DNA of 64,000 bases from Tubulanus polymorphus (Eukaryota > Nemertea > Palaeonemertea > Tubulaniformes > Tubulanidae), in contig NC_134029.1 of assembly GCF_964204645.1 (NCBI RefSeq), positions 2,303,001 to 2,367,000 of the forward strand, in the 5' to 3' direction. Position 1 is the stretch's first letter. Each line of letters opens with the position of its first letter. The position numbers were made by a program, and so were the translations under genes. Below are positions 47,089-60,400 of the stretch, one piece after another. The notes under the pieces are model-generated. The model was not told the origin of the DNA and made no database searches. It saw nothing but the letters and a program-made list of their open reading frames with translations.

Positions 47089-50000
47089 TAAAGTCAAAAT
47101 ACATTTATATAAAAAAGTCTAGTCGTGACTCCATTCGTTTACGATTTATTTTCGAACTCTAATTATACATGAAAACAAAATCATGATCGAGTTTTCCTTT
47201 AAAGCGTGATATTCACAAATACCGAACGCTAGTAATTTCATATATAACTTCGTTATTCCGGACTCCACGGGCCTCGGATCTGGCGTGGCCAATGCGATTT
47301 CTCTGAACATTGATTCCCTGTTATTTTGATAATATCAGTGTTGCGAAACTTGTGAGTTAGAACACTTTTTAACTAGATCAGTAAGACCCTATTTATCCGC
47401 AGCATTTGCTGTCTTCAGTAATGTTAATTCGATCCGCTCATTTTACGTGAGTTGAGATTAAAACAAACGGAAAGAAACCAGCTCTTACTCAAACTAGAAT
47501 TAGATTCGAGTGTGACAGACAGAAGGACGACAGCTAGCAACGAGTGATTCATCTTCACCAACTCCATAGGAACACGCCGACAACCTCTATTCCGTCTGTG
47601 GCTGTCTTTGAAGGCTAATTTCTTTCATCTATTTGACATTCTTCAATGTCAGTAGATGAGGGAACATTCGGTGAATGCGTGACCGGCGAAGGACCACTTC
47701 AGGAAGTCAGAACTTAGAGGAATTCTCGTAGTCACATCGCGTATACCCGCATCTTATAGCACTGTTCACTGATGAATCTTCAGTCACCACGAACTTTAAG
47801 ATACAAATATACCTATTGCACTATGTCTATGGTGGTATTGAAATTCTGTTTCGCTACACTGGAGGATCTATTATTTTGAATCTATTCATCTTTTTTTATT
47901 GAATCGCAGTCAATATCAATATTTTGCACATGAAAATCATAATTTTTTCTTGTACAAAAAAAACATTCGAGTTTCAATTTCTCGTTTCGTCGAACTCATA
48001 ATTGGAATCGGAGAGACAAATCAATACATTTTTCAATAGATATCAATTCATATTTAGACTATTTTAAGTACTAGGATTCTATTTGAAGTTTTTTGTTATC
48101 CAATTTAGAAAAAAAGTTCTCGAAACCTTTTTGCTCCAAGTTGTATATAATACGAGTATTTACAATTTTTTCAGTACAGATAATAGGTAGCCAGGAAATC
48201 AATTTGCGGCTAAACATTTTAGATTTGGAAAGTATGTTAAAGTTTTTGTTTCCCGCGGGGTGTATTTGAAGTTCTTTTTGCGATGCATTGTAGTTGATGT
48301 TATCACAAAACTTATTTACGAACGAACTGAATATATATACATATATATCTATAGACATATTTATCGGAAAGTCAATTGTACAATTGTGTTAGAAAATGTC
48401 CGTGACCCTCATACAAACATTACATTTAAAAGAATAAACTATTTGCGTAAATATTTTTTTCATTTTCAAAGAGATATAGTGCGATGGATCGATTGAGACT
48501 TTAACGATGACAAAATACCAATAAACTGAGCCGACATGAGTTGATTAAATCAAGATTGAATTGAATTGCTCGAAATGAATATTGAAAATTCGAACTAGGA
48601 ACAAAGTGTACGTGATTTATTCTTACATTGGATTTTACATATTCTAACATGAATAGAAAGCTTTAAAGACATATTGCTACGCTCCGGTTATTTCAAGTGA
48701 AAAACAGCGGATTTTAGACGTCATTATCTTACGCAAAATTAATGCCCGACACGTTTTTGAAATTGACTTTTCTTTGATCGCATCTTGCCCCGATACGACA
48801 GATAATTACCTTCGATCCGTTTGAGATAATTTCACAGTTCGACTAATAACAAAATAATGACATCCTGATAAACTGAAAAAGCCACGTATATATATATATA
48901 TGAAGCCAGTGGCTAGTGAAGTTTACTCTGCCAACTAATTACACAAAAACGCGTAAGAAATTCCGCATCGCTGCGTCGACGAGTTTTATAAAGATTTTAA
49001 TGATGATTCAAGTCAACCCGAGGCATTTCTATTTGATTTACAGCCTTTTGAATTCATTTTCAGTTACTATTAATCTTTTTCTTCCAACAAGTGATAGGTA
49101 TTCCGGAGATGCGCCCGGGGTTTCTAATAGGCATACAAAATATCGAAATTTCTTCGTTCATAACTTTTTTTCAAAGAGTGCAGAAAAATGATCTGCGAAA
49201 TATGCTTATTTCCCAGAGCCAAATTCTGAATGGCGGGTTACCTCGGAACCCTCGGGTCGACTTATTCGATTCCCTATAAGAAACTCTAAAATATTGAAAT
49301 CGTCGTAGATTAATAATTCAAAAAGAAGTCGCGTCGAATTCTCGATTAGTGGCGAGAAATTTCATAATAGGTTCAATATATTCTAATCAGCGGAGACCCG
49401 ATTTTACCCGAGGCCCAACACTCAATCGGGAAGGAAGAGTTTACGACTCGTAATCGATATCTCTCACACACCCAAAGGATGAAAAGTTTCTGCAAATTGA
49501 AAGTCACACTATTTCGCTATCGTCAATATTCGGTAAAACGTATATTCGTAGAATTGCCGCGAGTGACTTCTCAAAATCAGAATGCATTCTACATTAAAAT
49601 CGTCTGTTCATTCGCTAATAGATCTGCAGGGCATTTAGAAAACCCAATATCTTTTAAATGCCATAAGTTTTCATCTAGTTGATTACGAGATGATATACAC
49701 GCGTTGTATGTATAGAAATTCAATTGTTATAGACAATGTACAGATCCTCCGCTACGTTGAAAAAAAAATGAGTTTTGTAGTTTGTGTATTTTCCCGGTGT
49801 CCCCTTTACAGGAATGAATATCCAATACTCAAACAATGAGGCCACGTCGTGTTGGCTGTTTCCTAGATGTATCATCAGAAGTTTGGAAACGACTGAAAAA
49901 TTGTAGTCGCAATAAACATTCTTAGTCTTCATTCAATATGGTGGCATTTCCAACGAATTATTCCGTTTCAGTAAAATCGCAATTCCTATAGAAGTCACTG

Positions 50001-50983
50001 TTTATATTCGGTTTATAGAGATTTTCACTAAACTTTAAAAATGACCCCGTAATGTAATATAATAAATGTGGTATTTAGATGTTGTTTCTATTCCGCGTCC
50101 GTGGAAACCGGTTTTTTATTCTCAAATATTGACAGATGACTCCGGATGAAGTGTTTCGGTTTGTACGGTATTTGTCATCACGCATTAGTGGCTGAAGTGT
50201 CGTAAAAAGGTAATTTATGTCCTCACTCGATGGTTGTTCATTTTTCCTGCTCGCTAAATGTACGTACACTCGTGCCATTCATCGTGGCACCGTTCTCTGT
50301 TTCCTATCGGTTTCGTGTGGCCACGCATTCTGAGTGGAGCACTGCAGCAGCGAGTGGTGCAAACCATCAACGCCGCTGAAAGTAATACCTCACTTTTTGT
50401 TCGTATCAACTCGTATGTCTGGTATTATTTAGACAGCGGTGACAAAACCGTACGAATTGCTGAGTTATTTCCTCGCTATTCTCGCCTATTAATATATAAT
50501 GATGGAACTAGATTGACTCAACTCACTGACGTATAAAACACGTGCAACTCGATTACATTTTCTTAGAAATATGAAAATGAATTGCACAAATAATCAGCAT
50601 CCAGTTCCACAGAAATGGGTTAAACTGGACATAATTGTATTATCAAATCAGAATCGAATTGGTTGCCCGATGGGCATGTTATATCTGACTGACTGATTAC
50701 TGATAAGCGCTAAAAATATATGAGTATATGAATAATTCCTATTTCTAAAAAGAAAAAATCTATATCAAAGATGTGTTTGACATAAAAAGCTATGACTTCA
50801 TACAAGCATTGCCTATGGGTAGATTATCAGAGTAATTGTAGTGTAGCGACAATTCCTAGTTTACTATACGTCTGAAAAATGACTCATATCCCTCCCTGTT
50901 AGAGAGAAAAAAACGTACGTTCGTTACGTATTGACCAAGGGTGAGAATAATGAGAATGTGATAATTGAGAGACAACTGGCGAA
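47089..50983. other. Non-coding stretch
   Basis: AT-rich sequence without supported exons. A 92-codon ATG frame at 50258-50536 is the best open frame here but has no recognisable character. A (TA)n run lies at about 48887-48901. Confidence 0.4.
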
Positions 50984-51255
50984 TTAATTGACCATGTTTA
51001 CCAGCGTGAAGCCTGACAGAATCGACAAGTCATCACGAATCTTCCCTGTAGCGCCTAGTGTCTGCCTTTCAAAAGACGAGCAAAGAAAGCTGATATACAT
51101 CACATACTCGGTATTGAATGCAACAATCCGGTAATAATTAAGACCGTAGAATGAATTTTGTCCACGGAAAGTTTTTTTTCCGCGAGCGAATGCAATGCAA
51201 TAATAGATGATTACGTCATCGGAATTATAGATTTCAATATTACCACGTAGACCGA
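50984..51255 (-). CDS. Candidate 3'-terminal exon, possibly lipocalin-like
   Basis: On the minus strand the acceptor acgaaattctcctcag is followed by TC completing a codon, then GGT CTA CGT GGT and about 88 more codons to TAA. The peptide looks like a beta-rich secreted or binding domain: GLRGNIEIYNSDDVIIYYC, then GQNSFYGLNYYRIVAFNTEY, then a Cys and an RQTLG motif. The order 'Y.IV..(D/N).EY...Y...C....+Q.LG' resembles the last strands of lipocalins such as apolipoprotein D, but the N-terminal GxW motif would lie on an upstream exon that I cannot see. An ATG at 51292 would open the same frame without splicing. Function is not assigned. Confidence 0.33.
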
Positions 51256-51292
51256 CTGAGGAGAATTTCGTATAGATTTCCGATACGTTCAT

Positions 51293-54200
51293 TAACGGTG
51301 AGATTAAAACCAAGACTTTTTAATCATTTTCTCATTAACGAATGTCGATGTCTTTTGACGCCGTGATTTCAAAGGTGTCAGCGCCAGGTGAACACAGGTG
51401 CAGACGACAGACAATTCGAGAAGTTTTCAATTCGCTCGAATCCCGGATTAGCCGCGGTTGATTATTAGCTTTTGAGACGGATGATAAAGAAAATCGAAAC
51501 CTGGGAAAAAATCCCGAGTCGCCTCGGCGCGCGTCGTGGAGTCAAAATCGATCGACGCGTGCGCTTAATCGAATCGGAGCGATGACCGCACATGTGCTGA
51601 CCCCTAGTGTCAGTTTGATTTGCGAGGAAGATTCTCCGGGGTTCGCGGGTCATTCCTGTTCGCGCATCGGTCTAATTAGATACAACCGCCTCGTTACAAA
51701 CTAGCCGTCCGTGTAAACTGATAAAAACTTCCGGACATAACGTGTCCCTCGCTTACCGCTGCTCGCTTCAGGCTATATTCACCGCTATATTGACGGGATG
51801 CGTTATAAATAAACTTATTGATGATTTCATTCGATTTCATTACGGCTCAGTATTCAGTCAATAAACACCAGCGGTGATCTGTAACTTGGTCAGTAACGAA
51901 CAATAACACGCGACGATATTCAAGACAACAGATCTAAACGACTAAAGCCATCCGGTCCCCTCGTGCGCAGTCGACTTGGACATCGACCAAAAGAAAAGAA
52001 TATGCTTATATACTCATTTTCAGAAAGTTTCAGCGTAAAATAATGATCTCTATTCATTAGGATATTTCCTATAAGCAGTATACAGTGGTGGTCCGTCATT
52101 ATTGCCAGTTATGATATGGGAACAATTTTTTTTCTCCAGAAAATCCTAGAAACATCAAGGTAACACAAATTCAATGAATTTGTCATCTAGATTAAAATTG
52201 CTGCTATCGTCACTTATACTTTATAGAGTCTGAAAATTCTTCTATTTGTCCTGGAATCTACAGGTTACAGCTCGATGACCATCCCCGTATTACTTCTATT
52301 CGACCGCACTATACTTCCGATGCTGTGCTGTATATCATACAAAGATGTTTTCCAGTTCCTTGATTTTTGTCTAGTGGAAACAATTTTTCACGATCCGTTG
52401 CGCAAAGACTCGTGCGCTGACTTGTGTTCGCCGAGTCATAATTTCATTTAACTATCTGCAGAGTCTGTATGTGTGCAACTAAGGATAAACCGCCGCCTCT
52501 AGCAGTGCGGGTTCCAGCGTAAAAAATAATCTATTTTGAAGACAACGGGAGATCTATCATACTTCAGCGTAATTACTCTCCGAAAAACCAGTTTTTTTCA
52601 AAAGACAATTTTCTAATCGCTAATTGACCAAAAATAAATGTGAAATTGTATAGGAGCGCAAAGTTTCCGAAAAAAAGGATTCGAACCTCGAGAAGATTCA
52701 CCTGATATTCGGGAGTCGAACTAGCAACCAGTGTTTCACTAGTTCCGGTGCCCTTACTACTTCCGTACATAGACTTATAATGTAATCATATCAATGAATA
52801 AATCCAAATGTTGAACTGGTTCTTGGTTGAATTAATTCTTCAAAGAATCCTGACTCAATACTACAGTCGCCAGTTCAAAAAACTGTGCAACCGGGTCCAG
52901 ATGTTTCTGAGATTACGTAATAGATGTTATTCGAACAGACATCAATCTTCATCTAGGAAATCAGTAGATTGTGTGACTGACGGTATTTTCAGTACGACAG
53001 TCAGTTGATGAGGAGGTACGCTTCAATACGTCATGTAATGAACTGAATGTAGTTTGTATTCACATCAAGATTATAAATCATTAGCAATTCGCTGACAGTC
53101 GATTTAATTACACTCTACTAGTCAAATAGAACTCTTTTTTTTCAGCACAAAGTCGACTAAATTGCCTCTGTTACGCGCAGCACTGACCAAGATGTCTCAA
53201 CCAGTGTTTCATTTGACCGCCAATTGACCGGCACTTGAGTGGTTGAACCATGGACTCTGAGTCCATGATATGAGGAGTTCTATAATCTCAGCGAGTGAAT
53301 TATATTTGTGTAAATACCCCCTTCTCCCTCCCTCCCTTCGTTCCTCCCTTCTCATTGTATGCGGGTATAAGCGATATAATAAATCACATCAAACTCGAAC
53401 ACTCTACTGACCGGAACCTGGCACAGACTCTTATGAAATGATGAAAAAAAAACAAAACCACAATCAATTGTAAAGTAGTTTAATGTCTCACCGATATCAA
53501 GTACACTATTGGAATATTTTCTGTATTGATTTTGGAATCTCGTGGGAAGTGAATATCGAGTTCAAAACCCCAGAAACGATTAATGCCGGAACTTTCTGGT
53601 ACTTCCTTGCTCGAAAACATGCATATTCTTTGTTTCCGAGCTTTTTGTGTGTTTTGTTTTAATGTCAAAACTTGCTTCCTCATAATCTAAGAAAGTCTTT
53701 GACATTTCGATGAAATTCGTTTTATCGTCGATTTCTCTCTATTTTATCCTGGATCTTGTTCTAGCGAATCTCGAACAAGTTTCTATGAAAGAAGCTCTAG
53801 ACAAATAGGTCGTTTTCTCATCAAGTGATTTTTCTCTTTCGATGGAAAGAACACGGTTTTGCTCGGTGTATTGAATTTTTTCCTCTCTGTCTTTTTCTCT
53901 TCGTCTACGAAAAAAATTCCCCATCGATCAAAATGCACCGACGGACGACAAATTGTAGCCCTTTCGACTGAAACGATGCGCCGCCAAACCGTTCATTACT
54001 CTCTATTACAAATTCAACGCGGACTGAAGGAGTTTATCGCAGTTTTCCCCGATGGATTTCAACCGTCTCTCACCCGTTTGGCGAAGCGATTCAAATCTAG
54101 CTTTTTACCATTCTTCGTCGTTGACAAAAGAAGTTAGCGAACGAAACGCCGGGCATAAAAACTGCCGTATACGAGGCGGGTGATAGTGTAAATTACGTAT

Positions 54201-55071
54201 TAGTATTCCGATCCTGTATTACGGGTATTCATTGATATCGGAATACATAGAAATGGTCACGAACGTCGCATCAGTTTAATGAATTTGTAACTTCTTGATG
54301 GCTGTCATCGCGAATAAACGGACCGAACCAGTAAAGCCTGATGGATAGCTCTAGTTTCCTTATCGCTATTAACCCCTCGTCAACTAGATTTGCGCCGTTT
54401 ACGTTTCGTGATCTATTCAAAGCCGCGCCGGCGCCCGATTTGAAATTTTCTTTTTCAAACGAATGAATATTGAACGATATTGAAACCGATTTTAGATACG
54501 CGCACGGTACGAGATATCACCACCGCCGCCGCCGCCGCCAAATAGACGGTAGTTTAATGTGAAAGGAAAGTGAAAGCCAATTATAGGATTTTGTTTACTG
54601 ATCGAATTGATGAATGATGCTGTGTTTGTTTGATGTCGGCGTGCGGGAACGACTAGATGAGTCTCGGAGACCAACCGTGTCCGGCTGAATGCGCTAATAC
54701 GCTGCTGGGTCTCTGACATTAAAACCGTGTGACTCGCCACTGGAGCGCATTTTTTCCTGCATTCATCATTTTCCAGTTGCTAACTGTTTGTGATGTGCGT
54801 TCAACGGGAAATAGTATTCACAAGTTATTCACGGCTGCAGTAAAGACTGCATGTTTACCGCTGGTTGCGTCGATCGTGAAATGTTGTCGTCACTGTTTAG
54901 AGAAAATGCTAGAAGTCAATGAATGTGAAAGTAAAGACATTCTATATACGGTGCATCAAAATACATCCAACTCCTTGTCTGTGACAAATTTCATTACTGT
55001 TCAATCGATGAGGCACAAACATGGAAGGGCAAGGGCCGATTGCAAGAATAACCATCTTTTTATTCCAGCAT
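51293..55071. other. Non-coding stretch with one tRNA-like fragment
   Basis: No exon is firmly supported. At 54777-54930 a splice-bounded open piece (acceptor catcattttccag, donor GTGAAA|gtaaag, phase 0 to 1) encodes a Cys-rich helix-like peptide (TACLPLVASIVKCCRHCLEK) and is noted only as a weak possibility. A CCG run lies at about 54521-54540. Confidence 0.4.
52640..52770 (-). mobile_element. tRNA-like fragment with two B-box words, possible SINE
   Basis: On the minus strand a perfect ggttcgaatcc lies 35 bases after a second, imperfect agttcgactccc. No cloverleaf can be drawn. A similar two-B-box arrangement occurs on the minus strand at about 61560-61640, suggesting a common element. Confidence 0.3.
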
Positions 55072-55190
55072 AGGGTCTTCGGGGCTTGGTGGATAGGAAG
55101 TAGAGACTGACGCGTTCGAGTCCCAGTAAAACCATGCAATTTGATCGGGACAGTGTCGGTGTTGCCCAACTCATTGATTTATCAACAAAA
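55072..55190 (+). mobile_element. tRNA-derived SINE-like element
   Basis: An A-box-like ggcttggtggataggaag is followed about 30 bases later by a B-box-like gcgttcgagtccc. The sequence continues into a non-tRNA body (gcaatttgatcgggacagtg and beyond). The spacing fits an RNA polymerase III promoter of tRNA type, and the missing cloverleaf fits a SINE head. The 3' end, tail and target-site duplication were not found. A strong donor-like gtaagt at about 55381 lies further on and is unrelated. Confidence 0.4.
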
Positions 55191-57021
55191 GTCCAACTTC
55201 CTCTGTGCAATTTTAGGACCAGGACCCCCATTCAGTCTCACAGATACCGATCTCAACCGATCGCACTGAAAAACATAATTCCATGCATTCTAGAATTTCT
55301 CTTTGGTTCACTTGTGCTAAGAACTTCGATTGGCATTGCTCGAGTGAAACTGAAGAATATGACCTATCAATCTACAAATAGTAAGTATTTGAATAAAATG
55401 CACATTTCCTGAGCCCAATCCGATCTATTGGACGCCATCGATCTTTTCCCAAACGCACCTGGGTATTAGCCAAGCTACTGCGTGTCTATATTGGTTTTGA
55501 GTCTCTATTTAAATTGCCTTGATTCATATTCCAACCTGAGGTCGATGTTCCGTTCAATTCTATATTTAATAATAACGCGATTTACTGATTTACAGTAATT
55601 TCATATCAGCCTCTGTTGACGTAGGTTTCAAATTTCACGTCTAATTCAGAGGTTATTTAAGTATAATACATCAAACATACAAGAGAGAGAATAGAGAGAG
55701 AGAAAGGGAGAGAAAGAGAGAGAGAGAGAGAGGAGGAGAGAGAGAGAGATCAGTTTCATTCGTTTTGATGCCGCTATATCAATTTCTCTGAAATACAAAT
55801 TCATTAAATCTTTCACAAATAGATTTTTTATTTATTTTCATCTAAAAATATAAGCTGGAAATTAAATTTCGTTTGGCATAACACAAAATCCTTGACATTA
55901 ACTGAGAAAATCAGTTCAGAACCTTTTCATAACGACTATAGCCTTCCACAGTTCCCGGTTCTACAGATTTGTTGTCAGTTTTAAGTTGGACTAATAGAGT
56001 TGAAATTATTTCATTTCAAATGTTTCAACTGTAGATTCAGACTTAAATCTAAAATGTTGGTAATTGAATCAAACTCAAGTCGTCATTGGAAAAGTCGGGT
56101 CTATTTTGGAGTCGGCAAGTTCGAGTATTTCGAATCCAATTCAATTTACCTGAGCATAAGACGGCATTTTGTCGTAAGTCGTCAACATAATGATCGTCTC
56201 AACCACGACGACATTTCGGTATCTAATTAGTGACAAAGCCCTGAATAAACGGAATAAACCAACAATGACAATTTAATGTTTCTACAGTGGCTATATTTAG
56301 GAGGTAACGGATTGTTGGCGATGTGTTTCTGGTTCTACCGTCGCAGACTGTGTTGATTGATGGAGGACTGGGATTACACACTTGTATACCGGGGACGACT
56401 CAGTGATGACGCCGATGTTTTTTTTTCTCTCACTCTCTCTCTCGTGCGAATACAACGACAAATTAACATCGGTCAGTCAGCGAGTGTTGCGTAATAATGG
56501 ACGTAATGCTGACGAATAGTGAAATAATTACATTTTCTACGCGCTGAAAGCCGGTGTTTATCAATGGATCCGTCGCTGTCTGACAGATATAGGAAGCCAC
56601 AAGATATCGCGCTATCATCGGATACCTACTGACGAGAGATAAATAAATGCCGTTAGCGGAACAACATTTTTATCATCAACCCGACTGACTGCGTTTCTAT
56701 CCCGAATCGTAGAAATGTATCGTGCGAAAAACGCTTTGAAATCCAAATTTCAGTCAGTTTCCCGTTTAAATAGAATTTCGATTATGTGTTCAAGGTGCGT
56801 GTACTTAGTGTGCATCCTTGATGATCGAATTCAAAGATAAAACACTCATCACTTATATATACAGAATCTAAAATGGAGTGGAGTTTGTTATTTGTGTCGT
56901 AGGTAGTTTCGTCTCCGCTTTATTTGTTTGTTTGTGACTGAATATCCTGCAGGCTAATTTGGTCAATAGAAGGGCGACGTGGTTTATGTGTAGACGTAGG
57001 AAATTAAAGTCCCCATCGAGT
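55191..57021. other. Non-coding stretch with GA and CT simple repeats
   Basis: Contains the GA-rich tract 55682-55749 and a T/CT run at about 56420-56445. No exon is supported. Confidence 0.45.
55682..55749. repeat. Purine tract, (GA)n-rich
   Basis: Sixty-eight bases of almost pure purine, mainly gagaga with interruptions (aatag, aaaggg, ggagg). A simple repeat with no coding role. Confidence 0.9.
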
Positions 57022-57404
57022 GAGAGGGAGAGGGAGAGGGAGAGGGAGAGGGAGAGGGAGAGGGAGAGGGAGAGGGAGAGGGAGAGGGAGAGGGAGAGGG
57101 AGAGGGAGAGGGAGAGGGAGAGGGAGAGGGAGAGGGAGAGGGAGAGGGAGAGGGAGAGGGAGAGGGAGAGGGAGAGGGAAAGGGAGAGGGAGGGGAGAGG
57201 GAGAGGGAGAGGGAGAGGGAGAGGGAGAGGGAGAGGGAGAGGGAGAGGGAGAGGGAGAGGGAGAGGGAGAGGGAGAGGGAGAGGGAGAGGGAGAGGGAGA
57301 GGGAGAGGGAGAGGGAGGGGAGGGGAGGGGAGAGGGAGAGGGAGAGGGAGAGGGAGAGGGAGAGGGAGAGGGAGAGGGAGAGGGAGAGGGAGAGGGAGAG
57401 GGAG
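57022..57404. repeat. 383-bp hexanucleotide array (GGGAGA)n
   Basis: About 63 copies of gggaga form an unbroken purine strand. Interruptions are gggaaaggg at about 57177-57185, gggaggggag at about 57188-57198 and three gggga steps at about 57313-57331. Frames of 144-188 residues run through it on both strands (Arg-Glu, Gly-Arg, Ser-Leu or Pro-Leu repeats); they are artefacts. The GGG-N3-GGG periodicity meets the G-quadruplex rule throughout, and the long purine mirror repeat meets the requirement for triplex H-DNA. Confidence 0.97.
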
Positions 57405-60400
57405 CGGCAGTTGTACATAAAAATTGTGCCTCAATGGCGGAAAATCCTCGCTCTCATCGGCCGCTATTGCGAGCTATTGTCACATCCTATTACGGGGATT
57501 TTACAGTAATTGTATGGGTCAGAGATCGTGCTTCCATTAAGGATTAGGGATACGGGCAGGATTAAGATGGTCAATTGATTCGCTACGCTCCGCACGGATC
57601 GATAGAAGATTTAACGCCGTGTGTGAACAGCTTCACAATGCAGGATTACAGGATCGATGCTCGTTCGAGAAGCGCCATCCACAGTAAAATTAACCTGACA
57701 TCCCGTCTATCTCACTGAGGAGGTTATTTGTAAGATTACTATGGATTTTTGTTACCGAACAAAATCACTTGATTCATAATTCTATACACACGTCACGTGA
57801 TTACTCTTACGTTCGACTGTGGCAATCGAGGATTCCGCTTGTGGCAATCGAGGATCCACGAGGTGTCGCTGGTGTGCGTTTGGACAAAGATGACGGATTT
57901 CTTCTGATTCAACTAAAATCTATCCATTATTACTCAAATTCAATGAATGATGAATCGCGCAACTTGAACCAAGTTGATCGGGATTCGTGATTTACCGCGG
58001 TAATATGTTATAAAGTGCAGGGATCTAGCTCGGGTGGGACGGGTCGTTTAGATCACTGTAAACGGTTTACTCCAACCTGAAATTCACCTTAAGCGTCCGA
58101 TTCACCTTTGTCATCATTCTCTAGTTGGAGTCTTTCGAATGCGTTGACTCATTTCTCAGGCTTTACAAAAGAAAGAGATAGCTACGAAGCCCTTAACGTT
58201 TTTTATCGAACGACGACCAACTGAATAAACAACAGTCTCCGAGTCACTGACAATCCACTCGCGCACTACTCATACGCGTGACGGATGTCAAGGTCGGATC
58301 ATATTGAGTACTATCTCGACTTTGGGTTGTTTTTTGGACGAACGGAAAAGGTTTTTATTAACGTCGTGACCATTAAAGCCTCGGTAGCGCTGTTAGTCAT
58401 AACACGGTGCGCCGAGTGACTGAGGTATCGTATCCACTCATCTAATATTTATGACGAAAACTGCGCCGCTAGCACCGGTACAATAACAGTTATAAGGATC
58501 GTTTTCACTGGATATTATCATTATCGTAGATGAGAGTTGTGTCAGCGTGACCTGAGGTCAGCGTGAAAGATACCTGAGTAACGATTCACGCCAGTGAAGT
58601 GGTACTCATATCTATATTTCGCTAACAGGTGATCATGAACTCCGGTCCTTCAACCGAAATCACTGATCTGCCATATTCTTAAAGATTTGTCGATCTATTC
58701 TCCGGATCAGCCTCGTCTCAACTAAATCACATACTCATCTTTTTTCGGGTTCTATGACCCGCGGTTAATTCCGGGTTGTTTTTTTTTTCAAATTTCACTT
58801 CAGGCGGTACCCATTATGCAAATGGTATGGGATGGAAGTGCTCCTGAGCCACTCCCGAAAATATACATCAAAAACTATTGTCAAAAGAGCCTCACAACCT
58901 CGCGGCGGTAACACATATATAACCCGCTCTCCGACCTGGAAGTTATTCTTATTTATGTCTCTCGTTTACTGATATTTTCTTTTATGTCAAGAATATCATT
59001 TCATATCGCTCAAAGCTGTTTGTAATGAAGACATCGAAGCCAGAAAGATCTCTAACCTGGTGCTGTGACGTCATACTTATCTAAATGAAATGTTGCCCGA
59101 GGATGTGACCTCTAACTCCTATATGTCAAACAGGAACCACGAGTGAACTGATCATCCATATCTCCGATCGTTATTACTGATTACCAGTTTATTTCGATGT
59201 ATTTTTATGGATGTATTTGTGTTCGTCGCTACTTATAGATATCCATTTCCCAAATGATCTTAAATCAATTAAATAACTTTTATCTTGATTCGATCTTGAA
59301 ATAGATACATTGAGTTCAATCTCTATGTGTATACGTTTATCATGTAGTTTGAAGCCAGTGCTTTTAAAGTGTTTGTAGTTGAATATTCGCGCAATAAGAC
59401 GAACTGTTTTCTGATGTTTTAATCTAAAGGGTAAAGGGTAACGGGTAATCAATTGATTGTATGAATTTTCAATCGATTTGAAGCCGATCGAATCGTGATT
59501 AACGCTGGTCACGCGAATCGAGTGCGTTTAAGTCATCGATCGCAAATTTTCTTGTAGATTGAAATTTAGAATTCATTTCAATGCGTATTGATTAGATATA
59601 GCGACACAAAAGATACGTCTCAGCAACAGCTCCGATGGGCAATCGGGCATGTCCTAATTTCCGTTTGTATTACGGGTGAGTGTTAAAGGATGAAATTACA
59701 CGGATGTAACATTTCGAATTTCCGAAATGCGATTTATATTTCTCTTGCAGCGCCAGACAAGGCTGAGATGAACTAGAGTCTGTTAAGACTGTATAGGTGT
59801 TTGGCAATTAGGGAGAACCCGATCCAAACATCAAATCTATTTTTCAAAATAGCGATCTCTTACAACTCAGCTCATGTAATATAAACTTTATATTCAAAAA
59901 ACTTGGAATATAGATCCGAAATACTTAGATCCAACAAAACTGAAACAAAACATTGATAACGCAAGATTAAGCGAATAGAAAATTGTTTTTAGCTCAGAAT
60001 TGATTCTCGAGAATGTGCTGTCATCTCGGTCTGTGACATTCAGAGGATTTGTGAATAATAGATATCATCGAGTTCACGAACACATTCTGTAACGTGTTTG
60101 TTGTTTACAGGATTCAGTCCTAGTCGATGACTCGAAAAATAGCTAGGAAATCTTTGCACAAGAGCTTCATTCCAATCTTTTTCCTCCAGAAACTGTAGAA
60201 CTGAAATCCATGCATGAAATCATCCTTTTTTCCTAAAGTGATAACAATTGATTTCCCTAAATTAAGGTCTTGCCTCAGTGGATATTGATTTTAAAGCGTT
60301 TGTGTATTGTAGCTAATTCTAGCCTAGGCGTGTGGTGCAGAATCGAACATTCAGTGAATCGTGAACGAACAAATATCGTTAGTGAAACTATAATATAAAG

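Noticed and set aside
50258-50536. 92-codon plus-strand frame with ATG
   Set aside because: No recognisable family, no polyadenylation signal directly downstream, and overlap with an equally open minus-strand frame.
53480-53683. 67-codon minus-strand frame with ATG
   Set aside because: Short, Lys- and Gln-rich at the start, with no family signal; expected by chance in AT-rich DNA.
54777-54930. Cys-rich splice-bounded piece (VKCCRHCLEK)
   Set aside because: The spacing of Cys and CLEK briefly recalled choline-transporter-like proteins, but the conserved sequence that should follow is absent downstream.
56868-57547. Arg-Glu, Gly-Arg, Ser-Leu and Pro-Leu repeat proteins
   Set aside because: All are frames of the GGGAGA hexanucleotide array; every frame is open on both strands.
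59189-59512. 107-codon minus-strand frame
   Set aside because: It starts with GTG and contains no Met; no acceptor was identified.
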